6,740 nt of DNA from an uncultured Francisella sp. (GCA_905373555.1 CAJPTP010000057.1:1-6740); one strand, 5' to 3'. Positions 1-6,014 are shown, counted from the stretch's first letter. Program-made: numbers and translations. The notes: a model not told the origin generated them from the letters alone.

Positions 1-920
1 AGGTGGGCCTCACGATGTACGCGGAGATCCTCAAAAAAGCCGTCGACGCCCTGCGCGCGGGGCGCGACCCCGATTCCGTCGAAACCTTGGAAAACAAAGC
101 GGACGTGAGCATCAACGCCCCCGCGCTGATTCCCGAGTCTTATTGTGCCGACCCGCAAAAGCGGTTGGACGTCTACAACCGGCTGTCCTCCTGCGCCGAC
201 GACGACGAGTTGGATGCGGCGCTGGAAAAGGTCATCGACAAGCGCGGCGCGCCGCCCGAGCCGCTTTTGGCCTACGTCGCGACCCTGCGCATGCGGATGC
301 TGTGCGAAAAGCGCGGGATCGCCTCCGCGTCCTTTTCCAACGAATCCATGACGCTGTCGTTCGCCCCCGACAACAGCCTCAACGTGCCCAAAATGCTGCG
401 GCTCATCGGCCTGTACCCCTACGCCTTCGCCCACAACCGGGAAAAGAACACGCTCAAAATCATGGCCCGGATGCCCAACCCCGCCGCCATGTCGCGCGCC
501 TTGAAGACCTTCGTCGAGGCATTGGACTCCGACTCCGACGCCAACCCCTTCCCCGACGAGGAGCTGCAAAAGGCTTGGGCCGCGCGCCAAGAGGAGCTCA
601 AGCGCGCGGCGGCGCGCAAAAAGAGGCTCGCCGGCCGGCCCGTCTCGCGCGTTCGCCCGGCGATCCGTTCGGGCGGATACGGAACCGGATCCCACGGCTC
701 TTACGGCTCTCACGCCTCTTACGGATCCTACGGCTCGCGCGGCCCGGGAAGCCCGGGCGATTCGATCCGCGCTTCGGGCTTGGGCCCGGGACATCCATGC
801 GGATCGGCGACGGCGCGAAGCGGCGGGGCGGACGCCCCGCGGCTGGATTGGTCCAAACTGCAAGACCCGGCGCCCAAGCCGAGCGGCGGCCGGGATGGAA
901 ACGGCGGAGCCCGCCGCTGA
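1..920 (+). CDS. mfd: Transcription-repair coupling factor Mfd, C-terminal part (5' end outside window)
   Basis: Mfd is a cytoplasmic DNA translocase that removes stalled RNA polymerase and recruits UvrA. The frame is open at the left edge (first full codon at base 3), so only the last ~305 residues are visible. The opening, VGLTMYAEILKKAVDALRAG, matches the end of the translocase module, and NAPALIPESYCADPQKRLDVYN followed by LEKVIDKRGAPPEPL matches the conserved C-terminal regulatory domain (D7) of Mfd; E. coli has the equivalent segments in the same order. The helicase motifs lie outside the window. After about residue 175 the protein should end, but it continues for ~130 residues: an Arg/Lys/Ala-rich helix-like stretch (~186-213), then a Gly/Ser/Tyr/His segment (~224-247) with four [GS]-Y-G motifs, then Gly/Pro-rich sequence to the stop at 918-920. 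This tail is absent from E. coli Mfd. Family assignment is secure; the role of the tail is unknown. Confidence 0.93.
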   Translation, partial: VGLTMYAEILKKAVDALRAGRDPDSVETLENKADVSINAPALIPESYCADPQKRLDVYNRLSSCADDDELDAALEKVIDKRGAPPEPLLAYVATLRMRMLCEKRGIASASFSNESMTLSFAPDNSLNVPKMLRLIGLYPYAFAHNREKNTLKIMARMPNPAAMSRALKTFVEALDSDSDANPFPDEELQKAWAARQEELKRAAARKKRLAGRPVSRVRPAIRSGGYGTGSHGSYGSHASYGSYGSRGPGSPGDSIRASGLGPGHPCGSATARSGGADAPRLDWSKLQDPAPKPSGGRDGNGGARR

Positions 921-995
921 AAGGAGGCGAAAGGGGGAATGGGCGCCCGGCGCGGCGCGGCGAACGGAGCCGGGAGCCGAGCCAATCGGGTGAAA

Positions 996-1026
996 GAAAC
1001 AAGCCGGGCGTCGCCCGGCTTGTTTC
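996..1026. terminator. Bidirectional terminator between mfd and ppk2
   Basis: A perfect 15-bp inverted repeat, GAAACAAGCCGGGCG and its complement, is separated by one base, so a few central pairs must open to form the loop. It lies 75 bases after the mfd stop and 48 bases from the ppk2 stop, between two convergent genes. The outer A/T-rich part of each arm supplies a short U-rich stretch in both directions (TTGTTTC on either strand), although there is no long U-run. A shared terminator is the simplest reading. Confidence 0.8.
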
Positions 1027-1074
1027 TGCCCCATCCGTTTTTGCCTTGGCGCAATCGAAAAGCGCCGCGGCGGC

Positions 1075-2145
1075 TCAAAACTGCTCGTAAACCTGCTTGA
1101 AGGTCGGGTTGGGGGTCATCACGATCTTGGGGTCGTAGCGCAGCAGCCGCTCGTCTTTGCCCGGATAATTCAGCCGGCTCAAGAAGAAGCGGATGCAGTT
1201 GAGACGGGCACGCTTTTTGTCGTCCGACTTGATCACCGTCCACGGCGCGTCGCCCGTGTGGGTGTGGAAGAACATCGCGTTCTTGGCCTCGGTGTAGTCA
1301 TCCCATTTGTCCAGCGACTCGATGTCGATGGGCGACAGCTTCCAGTGCTTGAGCGGGTCGTTGCGCCTGGAAATGAAGCGGCGCAGCTGCTCCTCGCGGC
1401 TGACAGAGAACCAAAATTTGAACAGGATGATGCCGGAGTTGACGAACATTCTTTCCAGCTCAGGCGCTTGGCGCAGGAACAGCAAATACTCGTGCGGCTC
1501 GCAAAAACGCATCACCCGCTCGACGCCCGCCCGGTTGTACCAAGACCGGTCGAAGAAAACGATCTCGCCCGCCGTGGGCAGCCTTTCGACGTAACGCTGG
1601 AAATACCATTGGCCGCGCTCGCGCTCGTTGGGCTTTTCCAAAGCCACGATGCGCGCGCCTCGGGGGTTGAGGTGCTCCATGAAGCGCTTGATCGTGCCGC
1701 CCTTGCCCGCCGCGTCGCGGCCCTCGAACAGGCAGCAAATTTTCTGCCCCGAGTCCTTGACCCAGCTTTGCACTTTCAACAGCTCGATTTGCAGCTGCTC
1801 TTTCTCGGCCTCGTACTGCTTGCGCTGCATGCGCGTTCTGTATGGGTAGCTCGCGGGCAGCGGGGCCGAGGTGGAGTCCTCGTCCGAATAGCGCCCCGTG
1901 AAATTGAGCAGCCGTTCCGAATATTTGCTTTTGGATTCCTCGTCCGCCGATTCCGCCTCGGCGACGATCTTGGCCAAATCCTTGGCGGCCGCGCGGGCGT
2001 CTTGCTGGGCTTCGGTCGCGACGCGCTGAAGCTCGTCGTTGCTGACGTCTTCCGACCCGTCCGTGGCGGTCATTGCGTCAAGGCTGTCCTTGGCGTCGCC
2101 CTTTGCGGCCGCGTCGGCGGCCAACTTCTCTTGCTTGTCGGTCAT
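1075..2145 (-). CDS. ppk2: Polyphosphate kinase 2, class I (356 aa)
   Basis: PPK2 enzymes transfer phosphate between polyphosphate and nucleotides; single-domain class I members act on nucleoside diphosphates (ADP/GDP to ATP/GTP, or the reverse). The core starts near residue 103. It shows the Walker A motif EGRDAAGKGGT (141-151), the downstream EKPNERERGQWYFQRYV segment (170-186), the Walker B region IVFFDRSWYNRAGVE (195-209), and the lid region with RRNDPLKHWKLSP (260-272) and DKWDDYTEA. All key motifs are intact. About 100 residues precede the core: Ala/Asp/Glu-rich, probably flexible. I chose the ATG at 2145 because AGGA (2154-2157) lies 8 bases upstream and the protein becomes plausible there; the frame stays open further upstream only through Arg/Pro-rich sequence. 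The gene is monocistronic, convergent with mfd and divergent from the FAH-family gene. No ppk1 or exopolyphosphatase gene is visible. Nucleotide preference cannot be read from sequence. Confidence 0.95.
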   Translation of the reverse strand: MTDKQEKLAADAAAKGDAKDSLDAMTATDGSEDVSNDELQRVATEAQQDARAAAKDLAKIVAEAESADEESKSKYSERLLNFTGRYSDEDSTSAPLPASYPYRTRMQRKQYEAEKEQLQIELLKVQSWVKDSGQKICCLFEGRDAAGKGGTIKRFMEHLNPRGARIVALEKPNERERGQWYFQRYVERLPTAGEIVFFDRSWYNRAGVERVMRFCEPHEYLLFLRQAPELERMFVNSGIILFKFWFSVSREEQLRRFISRRNDPLKHWKLSPIDIESLDKWDDYTEAKNAMFFHTHTGDAPWTVIKSDDKKRARLNCIRFFLSRLNYPGKDERLLRYDPKIVMTPNPTFKQVYEQF

Positions 2146-2283
2146 GAATCCTGTCCTGAGTCTATGCCCCAAGGGCGGGCGCCCAACCGGGCGCCGCGCG
2201 CGCCTCCGGCGCTCCAAACGCCCCAAACGCCGTTGAGGGAGGAACGCCCGGGGTTGATCCGCCCGCAGGCGCGGCGCGGGGAA

Positions 2284-2316
2284 ATAAAAAAACCAAGGAC
2301 GGCGGCGCCGTCTTGG
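2284..2316 (-). terminator. Terminator-like hairpin with U-run in the ppk2 upstream region (possible attenuator)
   Basis: On the minus strand, CCAAGACGGC pairs with GCCGTCCTTGG (one bulged base, 3-base loop), followed at once by TTTTTTTATTT. This is a textbook intrinsic terminator shape. It points toward ppk2 and lies ~140 bases before its ATG, yet no minus-strand gene lies between it and the FAH-family gene. It may therefore be a leader attenuator of ppk2 or the end of a short RNA. The structure is seen directly; its role is inferred. Confidence 0.6.
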
Positions 2317-2319
2317 ATC

Positions 2320-2344
2320 CGGGCTTTGCCGCAGACAAAGCCCG
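2320..2344 (-). other. 9-bp leader hairpin upstream of the ppk2 terminator-like element
   Basis: CGGGCTTTG (2320-2328) and CAAAGCCCG (2336-2344) form a perfect 9-bp stem with a 7-base loop, ending four bases before the terminator-like stem in minus-strand order. A second CAAAGCC copy at 2356-2362 could pair with the same arm, so two alternative structures are possible. Confidence 0.5.
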
Positions 2345-2388
2345 ACTCGCTTGCGCAAAGCCGCCGCAGGCCCATCCCCGGCCGCATT

Positions 2389-2394
2389 ATTTTA
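2389..2394 (-). promoter_or_regulatory. Possible ppk2 extended -10 element
   Basis: The minus strand reads TGGTAAAAT, a 5/6 match to TATAAT preceded by TG-N (extended -10). No good -35 hexamer is present at normal spacing. If used, the transcript would start near 2382 and run through both hairpins before ppk2. Weak evidence. Confidence 0.3.
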
Positions 2395-2465
2395 CCACCA
2401 TTGAAAATGCCGCGCCGAATCGACCGGGCCAACGCCAAGCCGGGCTTGGCGCCCGGCGCCTTGTT

Positions 2466-2493
2466 TTGATAAATGGCGGCGCGGCTATATAAT
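2466..2493 (+). promoter_or_regulatory. Sigma-70-type promoter of the FAH-family gene
   Basis: TTGATA (2466-2471, 5/6 to TTGACA) and a perfect TATAAT (2488-2493) are separated by 16 bases. Transcription would start near 2500, giving a ~57-base leader before the ATG at 2557. This is the best promoter match in the window. Confidence 0.75.
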
Positions 2494-2544
2494 CCGGCCC
2501 GTTGCGACGCGCAGCCCAAGCCGCGCCCGTCGCCTTTTTACCCT

Positions 2545-2550
2545 AAGAGG
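2545..2550 (+). promoter_or_regulatory. Ribosome binding site fixing the FAH-family start
   Basis: AAGAGG lies 6 bases before the ATG at 2557. It supports this start over an in-frame ATG at 2473, which lies upstream of the -10 element and so outside the predicted transcript. Confidence 0.65.
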
Positions 2551-2556
2551 CTCGAC

Positions 2557-3195
2557 ATGCCCCACATAGTTCTGGACCAAGTCAAAAAAGACGTGCAAAA
2601 CATCTACTGCGTGGCGCGCAACTACGCCAAGCACGCGGCCGAGCTCAACAACGCGGTTCCCGTCGAGCCGGTGTTTTTCATGAAGCCCAACACGTCGATT
2701 TTGCTGTCGGGCGGCACCATCCAGCTGCCGTCTTTTTCGTCGGACGTTCAGCACGAGGTTGAGGTGGTGGTCTACATCGACCAAAACGCCAACTACATCG
2801 CCCCCCAAGAGGCGCTGTCGGTCGTCGGCGGCTACGGCGTGGGGCTGGATCTCACCGCCCGCGACGCCCGCGAGGACGGGCTGCCGTGGCTCAAGTCCAA
2901 GGGCTTTCGCCACGCGTCCTGCCTGTCGAACTTTGTCGACGCGAAGCTCGTGGCCGATCCCGAAAACCTTGATTTCGAGCTTAAACTCAACGGCGAGACC
3001 GTCCAAAAGGGGCGCACCTCGCTCATGATCAACTCCATCGCGAAACAGATTTCCTACCTTTCAGAGCACTACGGGCTGCGCGAGGGCGACCTCATCTACA
3101 CGGGCACCCCCGAGGGCGTGGGGCGCATCCGCTCGGGCGACAAGCTGGCGCTGAGCCTGTCCAATCTCGTGACGGCCAATTTCCAAGTCGGCTAA
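2557..3195 (+). CDS. Fumarylacetoacetate hydrolase (FAH) superfamily protein, FAHD1/YcgM-like (212 aa)
   Basis: Small single-domain FAH proteins act on short 2-oxo acids; characterised relatives include acylpyruvases, oxaloacetate decarboxylases or tautomerases, and fumarylpyruvate hydrolases. The sequence follows human FAHD1 and E. coli YcgM closely: RNYAKHAAEL (21-30) with H26 and E29 at the positions of the FAHD1 catalytic pair, EPVFFMKP (37-44), the metal ligands E67 and E69 in HEVEV and D98 in GLDLTARD, a lysine in the LPWLKSKGF loop (109-117), and YTGTPEGVG (181-189). The usual glycine of the GRNY motif is alanine here (A20). Length is normal for this subgroup. The gene has its own promoter, an RBS 6 bases before the ATG, and a terminator at 3261-3293, so it is monocistronic. 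Fold and metal site are secure; the substrate is not, and no aromatic-degradation genes lie beside it to point to one. Confidence 0.92.
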   Translation: MPHIVLDQVKKDVQNIYCVARNYAKHAAELNNAVPVEPVFFMKPNTSILLSGGTIQLPSFSSDVQHEVEVVVYIDQNANYIAPQEALSVVGGYGVGLDLTARDAREDGLPWLKSKGFRHASCLSNFVDAKLVADPENLDFELKLNGETVQKGRTSLMINSIAKQISYLSEHYGLREGDLIYTGTPEGVGRIRSGDKLALSLSNLVTANFQVG

Positions 3196-3260
3196 GCGCG
3201 CCCGTTGCGCCCGGCGCGAACAATCGGCTGAATCGAAACAAACGAAAGAAAAGAACCCCA

Positions 3261-3293
3261 ATCAAAACGGAAGGCTCGGCCTTCCGTTTTGAT
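3261..3293 (+). terminator. Intrinsic terminator of the FAH-family gene
   Basis: ATCAAAACGGAAGG (3261-3274) and its exact complement (3280-3293) form a 14-bp stem with a 5-base loop (CTCGG), followed by TTTTCG. The A-rich and T-rich outer arms make it able to work in both directions, as suits its position between convergent genes, 65 bases after the stop. Confidence 0.88.
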
Positions 3294-3366
3294 TTTCGAA
3301 AGCGCTTGAAAGCGCCGTCGCGCCGGGATTGGAGGCCGGGCAAGGCGTTGCGGCCGAAGGGCGGGC

Positions 3367-3395
3367 AAAAAAAAGGGAGCCGTCGGGCTCCCTTT
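3367..3395 (-). terminator. Intrinsic terminator of tsf
   Basis: On the minus strand, AAAGGGAGCC and GGCTCCCTTT form a 10-bp stem with a 4-base loop, leading directly into a run of eight T. It lies 58 bases after the tsf stop. A second, larger GC hairpin (arms at 3403-3409 and 3434-3440, with an inner stem GGCCCC/GGGGCC) precedes it. Confidence 0.92.
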
Positions 3396-3452
3396 CTTTC
3401 TCTTGGCCGCAGGCCCCTTGGGGCCCGTTCGGCCGGCCAACTGTTGTTTGCG

Positions 3453-4337
3453 TCAGATCTTGGCCGCGGCGGCGACTTCGGCGGCGTAGTCGACTTCCTT
3501 GCGCTCGATGCCCTCGCCCACCTTCAACACGGCGTAAGCCTTGACCGTCGTTCCGCTCTCTTTGAGGTATTGGGCGACGGACTTCTTTTCGTCCTTGACG
3601 AAGGCTTGGCCCATCAAGGTCGATTCCTTGATGAACTTGCGCACGCTGCCTTCGATGCGCTTCTTGGCGATCTCCTCGGACGCCTTCTTGCCTTTTTCCT
3701 CTTCCTCTTTCTTCATCTTCTCCTCGGCGACGCGCCGCTCGGTCTCGATCGTCTCGGCGTCGACGGCGGCCTCATCCAAGAAACGGGGGCGCATGGCGGC
3801 CACTTGCATGGCGGCGTCGTGCGCGGCGGATTCGGCCCCATCGTAGGCGACCAGCACGCCGATCGAGCTGTTGTGCATGTAGCTGTCGATCTTAGGGGCG
3901 CCGTCGAGCACCTCGAAGCGGCGCAGCGAGATGTTTTCGCGCAGCCTCGCGATCAGCGCCTGGCGCGCCTCTTCCAAGGTTCCGCCGTCGACGCTCAACC
4001 CCATCGCGGCTTGGACATCCTTGGGGCGGTTTTGCAGCACGGCGCGCGCGGCCTTGTCGGCGAACGCCTTGAAGCTCTCGTCTTTGGCCACGAAGTCGGT
4101 TTCGCAGTTGATCTCGACCAAGGCGCCCGCCTTGCCCTCGACGCAAACGGCGATCACGCCCTCGGCGGCCTGCCGCCCGGCGAGTTTCTGCGCCTTGTTG
4201 CCGGACTTGACGCGCAGGATCTCCTCCGCCTTTTTCATGTCGCCTTCGGCCTCAACCAGCGCTTTTTTGCACTCCATCATGCCTTGGCCCGTCATTTGGC
4301 GCAATTCGCCCACCATCTTTGCCGTCACAGCTGCCAT
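3453..4337 (-). CDS. tsf: Translation elongation factor Ts (294 aa)
   Basis: EF-Ts is the nucleotide exchange factor that releases GDP from EF-Tu during protein synthesis in the cytoplasm. The N-terminal UBA-like domain carries ELRQMTGQGMMECKKALVEA (11-30). The EF-Tu contact motif TDFVAKDESF begins at residue 80, within INCETDFV. A coiled, Lys/Glu-rich segment follows, and the C-terminal part ends with VGEGIERKEVDYAAEVAAAA, a betaproteobacterial-type ending. Length is normal for that group (E. coli is slightly shorter). The ATG at 4337 encodes the canonical start of the protein; GGAG (4349-4352) lies a rather long 11 bases upstream. tsf normally sits directly behind rpsB, but here the upstream gene on the same strand is purB, 181 bases away, and no rpsB is visible. 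I found no convincing promoter in that gap, so expression may depend on read-through from purB or on an unrecognised promoter. The gene ends at a strong terminator. Confidence 0.97.
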   Translation of the reverse strand: MAAVTAKMVGELRQMTGQGMMECKKALVEAEGDMKKAEEILRVKSGNKAQKLAGRQAAEGVIAVCVEGKAGALVEINCETDFVAKDESFKAFADKAARAVLQNRPKDVQAAMGLSVDGGTLEEARQALIARLRENISLRRFEVLDGAPKIDSYMHNSSIGVLVAYDGAESAAHDAAMQVAAMRPRFLDEAAVDAETIETERRVAEEKMKKEEEEKGKKASEEIAKKRIEGSVRKFIKESTLMGQAFVKDEKKSVAQYLKESGTTVKAYAVLKVGEGIERKEVDYAAEVAAAAKI

Positions 4338-4518
4338 AAGATTTCTTTCTCCGTCGGCGATGCCTTCGCATCGGCTTGAACTGAAAACTCAAACGGGGCA
4401 TTCGCTTGGGCCCGGCGCGGCCCGGGCCGATGGGAACGCCCCGCGAACAAAAACGCGAAGCGAGGCGCATCGGGGCGCCTCGCCGCATGAGCCCGCTCGC
4501 GCGGCCGGCCTCGCTTGA
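4338..4518 (-). other. Structured purB-tsf intergenic region / tsf leader
   Basis: This 181-base gap holds three hairpins besides the tsf RBS: 4460-4483 (9-bp stem), 4409-4428 (GGCCCGG/CCGGGCC, 7-bp stem, 6-base loop) and 4358-4373 (CGATGC/GCATCG, 4-base loop). The last lies ~20 bases before the tsf ATG and just upstream of the RBS. No sigma-70 hexamer pair with good spacing was found on the minus strand. Confidence 0.55.
4460..4483 (-). terminator. Possible terminator of purB
   Basis: GCGAGGCGC (4460-4468) and its complement (4475-4483) form a 9-bp stem with a 6-base loop, 35 bases after the purB stop. In minus-strand order it is followed by TTCGCGTTTTTGTTC, so the T-run is offset by a few bases. 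It may terminate partly, leaving read-through into tsf. Confidence 0.5.
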
Positions 4519-5889
4519 TCACTCGATGCGCTTGGCCAACTCCGCCGCCTTGCCCAAGTATGCCGCGGGGGTGAGCTCAAGCAAAGCTTTCTTGGCCTCG
4601 TCGGGCAAATTCAGCCCCGAGATGAACTCGGCGATGACCTCCTTGGTCATGCGCCGATGCCCCCGGGTGAGGCTCTTGAGCTGCTCGTAGGGCTTGGGCA
4701 CCCCGTAGCGGCGCATCACGGTTTGGATGGGCTCGGCCAACAGCTCCCACGACTCATCCAAATCGGCGCGCATGTTTTGCTCGTTGACGCTGATGCGGCC
4801 CAAGCCCTTCATCAGCGATTTGTAAGCCAAATCGCAGTAACCGAACGCCACGCCCAAATTGCGCAGCACCGTGCTGTCGGTCAAGTCGCGCTGCCAGCGC
4901 GTCACGGGCAGCTTTTGCGCCATGTGGCCCAGCGCCGCGTTGGCCATCCCGAGGTTGCCCTCGGCGTTCTCGAAATCGATGGGGTTGACCTTGTGCGGCA
5001 TGGTGGAGCTGCCCACCTCGTTTTTGTCCAACCTTTGGTTGAAGTAGCCCAAGGAAATATAGCCCCAAAGATCCCGGCACAGCCCGATCAGCGCGACGTT
5101 GGCGCGCATGAGCTTGTGGCAAAGCTCCGCGATGAAGTCGTGCGGCTCGATTTGCGCGGTGTAGGGGTTGAAGGTCAACCCGAAATGCTCGACAAAACCC
5201 TTGGCGTGGGCCTCCCAATCGTATTCGGGGTAAGCCGCCAAGAAGGCGTTGTAGTTGCCCACGGCGCCGTTGATCTTGCCCAAAAACTCTTGGGCCTTGA
5301 GCTGATCGATTTGCCGGCCCAAACGGTAGGCGAAATTCGCCATTTCCTTGCCCATGGTCGTGGGGGTGGCGGGCTGGCCGTGCGTGCGGCTCATCATCGC
5401 GGCGTCGGCGCAGTCGCGCGCCAAGCGCGTCAAGGCCGTGCGCAGCTCAAGCAGCGTCGGGATCATCACCCGCTCCGTCGCCTCTTTGAGCATCAGGCTG
5501 TAGCTTAAGTTGTTCACGTCCTCGCTGGTGCAGCCGAAGTGGAAAAACTCCGCCACCTTCACCAGCTCGGGCAAGACGGCGAAACGCTCCTTGAGCCAAT
5601 ACTCGACGGATTTCACGTCGTGGTTGAGGCTCTTTTCCAGCGCCTTGATCTGAGCGGCGTCCTGAACCGAGAAATTGACCGCCGCGATGTCGAGCTCCTC
5701 GACCGTGATCTTGGAAAAGGCGGGCACCTCCGCGATCGCGTCGGAAGCCGCCAAAGACTTCAGCCATTCGATCTCGACCAACACGCGCCGCTTGATCAAA
5801 CCATACTCGGAAAAGATCTCCTTCAAGTCCGCCACCTTGGACGAGTACCGTCCGTCCAAAGGCGACAATGCGCTGAGTTCTTCGTTCAT
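4519..5889 (-). CDS. purB: Adenylosuccinate lyase (456 aa)
   Basis: PurB catalyses two fumarate-releasing steps of purine synthesis: SAICAR to AICAR, and adenylosuccinate to AMP. It works as a homotetramer in the cytoplasm. The protein starts MNEELSALSPLDGRYSSKV as in E. coli PurB and has the same length, 456 residues. Conserved segments are TSEDVNNLSYSLMLKEA (121-137), SRTHGQPATPTTMGKEMANF with the catalytic His170, and the fumarate-lyase signature loop GSSTMPHKVNPIDFENAEGN (293-312), which carries the catalytic Ser in S294-S295. The C-terminal LAEPIQTVMRRYGVPKPYEQ is also typical. All active-site residues I can check are intact. The ATG at 5889 was chosen over longer in-frame versions because AAGGA (5896-5900) lies 6 bases upstream and family similarity begins exactly there. 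The gene is divergent from the lrp-like regulator; tsf follows on the same strand. Confidence 0.97.
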   Translation of the reverse strand: MNEELSALSPLDGRYSSKVADLKEIFSEYGLIKRRVLVEIEWLKSLAASDAIAEVPAFSKITVEELDIAAVNFSVQDAAQIKALEKSLNHDVKSVEYWLKERFAVLPELVKVAEFFHFGCTSEDVNNLSYSLMLKEATERVMIPTLLELRTALTRLARDCADAAMMSRTHGQPATPTTMGKEMANFAYRLGRQIDQLKAQEFLGKINGAVGNYNAFLAAYPEYDWEAHAKGFVEHFGLTFNPYTAQIEPHDFIAELCHKLMRANVALIGLCRDLWGYISLGYFNQRLDKNEVGSSTMPHKVNPIDFENAEGNLGMANAALGHMAQKLPVTRWQRDLTDSTVLRNLGVAFGYCDLAYKSLMKGLGRISVNEQNMRADLDESWELLAEPIQTVMRRYGVPKPYEQLKSLTRGHRRMTKEVIAEFISGLNLPDEAKKALLELTPAAYLGKAAELAKRIE

Positions 5890-5898
5890 GGCAAGTCC

Positions 5899-5922
5899 TT
5901 GGATGATGCGTTGGATGAGGCG
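5899..5922. repeat. Tandem 12-base repeat in the purB leader
   Basis: Two adjoining copies, TTGGATGATGCG (5899-5910) and TTGGATGAGGCG (5911-5922), differ at one base. They start within the purB RBS and extend upstream from it. They could bind a regulator or be a chance duplication. Confidence 0.6.
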
Positions 5923-5934
5923 CCGACGCGGGAA

Positions 5935-5958
5935 GGCCGCGGCGGCCTCCCCGCGGCC
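5935..5958. other. GC hairpin in the purB leader
   Basis: GGCCGCGG (5935-5942) and CCGCGGCC (5951-5958) form an 8-bp stem with an 8-base loop. No U-run follows on either strand, so it is unlikely to be a terminator. Confidence 0.45.
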
Positions 5959-6014
5959 CAAAATAGCCCGCGTCGACGAATGACGGCGCAATAATGCGTC
6001 AAGACAACCGCAAT

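Larger units (their letters stand above)
2146..2556. other. Divergent intergenic region between ppk2 and the FAH-family gene
   Basis: This 411-base stretch has no convincing gene. It holds, from left to right, a GC hairpin close to the ppk2 start (GGCGCCC 2178-2184 with GGGCGCC 2189-2195), a minus-strand terminator-like element (2284-2316), a 9-bp hairpin (2320-2344), a weak minus-strand extended -10 (2389-2394), a hairpin of CGCCAAGCC and its complement (2433-2451), and the plus-strand promoter and RBS of the next gene. Frames open across it encode Arg/Pro-rich, compositionally biased sequence and were rejected as coding. Confidence 0.7.

Noticed and set aside
143..1090. Long plus-strand frame overlapping mfd
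   Set aside because: It overlaps a clearly recognisable Mfd frame for most of its length, is Arg/Ala/Pro-biased, and reads through the terminator. It is an artefact of high GC content.
2146..2358. 71-residue N-terminal extension of ppk2 from a TTG at 2358
   Set aside because: The added sequence is Arg/Pro-rich and unlike PPK2, and it would read through the terminator-like hairpin. The ATG at 2145 has an AGGA at proper distance.
1258..2469. 403-codon plus-strand frame antisense to ppk2
   Set aside because: The opposite strand encodes intact PPK2 motifs. The antisense product is Leu/Arg/Val-rich with no recognisable motif.
3306..4379. 357-codon plus-strand frame antisense to tsf
   Set aside because: EF-Ts on the minus strand is unambiguous and full length. 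The antisense product is a repetitive Leu/Gly/His-rich mirror of it.
4657..5508. 283-codon plus-strand frame antisense to purB
   Set aside because: PurB signature motifs are intact on the minus strand. The antisense frame shows no family resemblance and no convincing RBS.
5890..5991. 34-residue N-terminal extension of purB
   Set aside because: Family similarity starts exactly at the ATG at 5889, which has AAGGA 6 bases upstream. The extension contains the repeat and the GC hairpin.
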